Part shown: positions 61,201-64,000 of the stretch, in pieces | How positions within the stretch are numbered: position 1 is the stretch's first letter | Layout: each line of letters begins with the position of its first letter | NCBI RefSeq assembly: GCF_035594125.1 | Contig: NC_087163.1 | Coordinates: forward strand, 12,310,001 to 12,374,000 | Length of the DNA stretch: 64,000 bases | Reading direction: 5' to 3' | DNA from: Scylla paramamosain | Taxonomy: Eukaryota > Arthropoda > Malacostraca > Decapoda > Portunidae | Made by a program: the position numbers and the translations under genes | Notes under the pieces: model-generated | The model's input: the letters and a program-made list of their open reading frames with translations, nothing else | The model's database searches: none | What the model was told of the DNA's origin: nothing

Positions 61201-63002
61201 CATCACATGGGAATAAAACCAACTTTTACCAAAAACATGCCTTTAAGTGTTTTTAACAAAACGCTAAAACGCATACAAAACACCCTTTATGGAGAAACAA
61301 AATAACATTACCAAAAACATGAATTTTAAGTGTTTTTGATCATGTTACCTATAAAAACGCTTAAATACATGCAAAGAACCCTATGTTTGTAAAACGAAAG
61401 GATATTACGAAAATTGTGTATTATGAGAGTTTTTAGGTTCCTTAAGAACCAAAAAGCTAAAACACACAAATAACACTCTTTATAGAGAAAAAAAAATAAA
61501 ATAAATGAATGCAACAATTTTTTTTTTATTCATCTTCATAGGTACCGAGATGCTAAAATTCTGGAAAAATTCAGGGAAAGTTAAGTAAAGAAAAAAAATA
61601 AAAAAATAAAAAATTATCTTTTTTCCGGAGTTATTTACCAAACCCTGAAGTGCATGCAAAGCCACCTATATGGGAAAATTACACGAGTTTACCAGAAACC
61701 TGTACCAGAAGCAATTTCAACAATATTACCGAAAACGAGTCTTTTCAGAGATTTACGAAGAAAAACGCGAAAACGGATGCAAACCAACCAATATGAAAAA
61801 ATAGAATAACATTACCAAAAAGATATATTTTGAGTGTTTTTATGCTTGTTACCTACAAAAAATGCAAAAATGGATGGAAAACACTCTATATTAGGAAAGA
61901 AAAGAACATTACAAGAAACATGTATAATGAGTGTTTTATAGTTTCACACGAACCACAAGGCAATAAACACAAAAACTCGTGTATATAGAAAAGTTTCTTA
62001 CATACCAAAGTGATGAAATTCATGAATAACACTTTTAATCGAGAAACAGAACTACCCTTCCAAATTGTGTATTTTGAGTGTTTTTCACATTCATAGTTAC
62101 GAAATTGCCAAATTACATGCGAAACTAGCTTTATGTGGGAAAAAAAATGACATTACCAGAAAAATGTCTTTTGAGTGTTTTTGAGCGTGATATGCAACAA
62201 AGCACGAAAAAGCAGAACAATCACATTAGTTGGGAATAAAACCAACTTTTACGAAGAACTTGCCTTTAAGTGTTTTTTAACTCCTTACATACCATAACGC
62301 TAAAACGCATGTAAAACACCCTTTATGGAGAAACAGAATAACATTACCAAAAATATGTATTTTGAGTGTTTTTGATCATGCTACCTATAAAAACATGTAA
62401 AGAACCCTATGTTTGTATAAGAAAAGGACATTACGAAAATCGTGTATTATGAGTGTTTTTAAGTTCCTTAAGTACCAAAAAGCTAAAACTCACAAATAAC
62501 ACTTTATAGAGAAAAAAAAAATTTGTTATTCATCTTCATAGGTACCGAGATACCAAAATTCTGGAAAAATTCAGGGAAATTTTGTAAAAAAAAATCATTA
62601 TAAAAAAAATAATTTTAGCTTTTTTCCGGAGTTATTTACCAAACCCTGAAGTGCATGCAAAGCCACCTATATGGAGAAATTACTCGACTTTACAAGAAAC
62701 CTGTCTTTTGAGTGTGTTTTCAGCAAATTCAAGGATATTACTGAAAACGTGTCTTTTCAGTGATTTACGTAGAAAAACGCTAAAACGGATGGAAATTAAC
62801 CAATATGAAGAAATAGAATAACATTTCCAAAAAGATATATTTTAATGTGTTTTTGAGCTTGTTACCTACAAAAAAATGCGAAAATGGATGAAACGCACTC
62901 TATATTAGGAAAGAAAAGGACATTACGAGAAACACGTATAATGAGTGTTTTATAGTTTCACACGAACCACAAGGCAAAAAACTCAAAAGCTCGTATACAT
63001 AA

Positions 63003-63150
63003 AGAAGTTTCTTACATACCAAAATGCTGAAACTCATGAATAACACTTTTAATTGAGAAACAGAACTACCTTACCGAATGTGTGTATTAGAGAAGTTTCT
63101 TACATACCAAAATGCTGAAACTCATCAATAACACTTTTAATTAAGAAACA
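63003..63150 (+). repeat. Tandem m12 duplication, copy 2
   Basis: m12 ('agaagtttcttacatacc' ... 'taacacttttaatt') is present twice, joined through 'gaatgtgtgtattagagaag'. This is the plus-strand counterpart of 31,075-31,215, including the linker. Confidence 0.85.
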
Positions 63151-64000
63151 GAACAACCTTACTAAATGCCTGTATTTTGAGTGTTTTTCACATTCTTAGT
63201 TACCAAAACCCCAAATTCCATGCGAAACTAGCTTTATATGGGAAAAAAATAATATTACCAGAAAATGTCTTTCGAGTGATTTTGAGCGTGTTAGGCTAAA
63301 AAGCAGGGCAATCACATTACATTTGAATAAAACCAACTTTTACCAAGAACTTGCCTTTAGGTGTTTTGAGCTCATTACATACTAAAACTCTAAAACGCAT
63401 GCAAAACACCTTTTATGGACAAACAGAATAACATTACCAAAAACATGTATTTTGAGGTTTTTTGATCATGTTATCTATAAAAACGCTTAAATACATGCAA
63501 AGAACCTTATGTTTGGGAAACGAAAGGACATTACGAGAAATATGTATTATAAGTGTTTTTTAGTTCCTTAAGTACCAAAAAGCTAAAACCCACAAATAAC
63601 ACTCTTTATTTAGAAAAAATAAATAATTAAAAAAATAAAAAATACGATTTATTTATTTTTTTCTTATTCATCTTCATTGGTACCGAGATGCCAAAATTCT
63701 GGAAAAATTCCGGGCTATTATATGATAAAAGAAAATTATCAAAAAATTTAATTTTAGCTTTTTTTTCGGACTGTTACATAGCAAACCCTAAAGTGCATGC
63801 AAAGCCTCCTATATGAGGAAATTACACGACCTTAAAAGAAATCTGTCTTTTGAGTGTTTTTCAGAATGTTAGGCACCAAAACGATAAATAAATAAGGAAC
63901 TCACTCTATATGGGAATTCAAAACAAAATTACTGAAAACGTGTCTTCTCAGTGTTTTACGTAGAAAAACGGTAAAACGGATGCAAACCAACTAATATAAA

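Larger units (their letters stand above)
57893..64000 (+). repeat. HOR satellite array 4, plus, second part
   Basis: About six HOR units. The m6 landmark lies at 58,232, 59,349, 60,456, 61,541, 62,541 and 63,679 (spacings 1,117, 1,107, 1,085, 1,000 and 1,138 bp). m8 internal deletions lie near 61,712 and 62,727, and an m12 duplication at 63,003-63,150. The array continues past the right edge. No gene is visible. Confidence 0.9.

Overview
This window is non-coding satellite DNA from a eukaryote. I find no intact protein gene, tRNA, rRNA, CRISPR array or bacterial-type element. Almost all 64 kb is one AT-rich satellite family with a basic monomer of about 96 bp. Recurring landmarks in the monomer are 'agtgttttt', '(g)gtacc', 'cgctaaaa', 'gcatgcaaa' and 'cattaccaaaaacgtg'. 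The many short open frames come from reading this repeat in six frames. The only sequence of another origin is an ~800 bp decayed LINE fragment (48,700-49,500). Its reverse-transcriptase remnants and octamer 3' tail look like the CR1/L2 group, which points to an animal genome. I cannot name the species.

The window alternates between two layers of the same satellite. (1) Higher-order repeat (HOR) arrays lie at 3,466-12,811 (mostly +), 14,893-34,115 (mostly -), 34,116-42,712 (+) and 49,650-64,000 (+). In these, twelve distinguishable subunits (called m1 to m12 here) recur in fixed order with a modal period of about 1.1 kb. (2) Older-looking monomeric regions lie at 1-3,465, 12,812-14,892 and 42,901-49,650. 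There the monomers follow no visible fixed order and the strand flips often. The LINE and both pure (AT)n arrays lie within or at the edge of the monomeric layer.

Above the 1.1 kb unit there is a super-HOR of several kb. A composite module occurs four times (two + and two -) with the same breakpoints and spacing. It consists of an m9 variant, then ~0.54 kb, then an inverted half-unit of ~0.46 kb (m7-m12 on the opposite strand). Other private junctions are also shared between distant or oppositely oriented arrays: an m8 internal deletion (six copies), a hinge skip (three copies), a snap-back insertion in m11 (six copies) and an m12 duplication (two copies). The window thus records repeated block amplification, inversion and templated patching. 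Such organisation is typical of (peri)centromeric or other large heterochromatic satellites, but that location is inferred and cannot be shown from sequence alone.

Strand convention: '+' means the monomer reads gtgtNttttgagtgttttt...ccaaaacgctaaaa on the given strand. Block edges are placed by eye and are good to roughly 5-20 bp.
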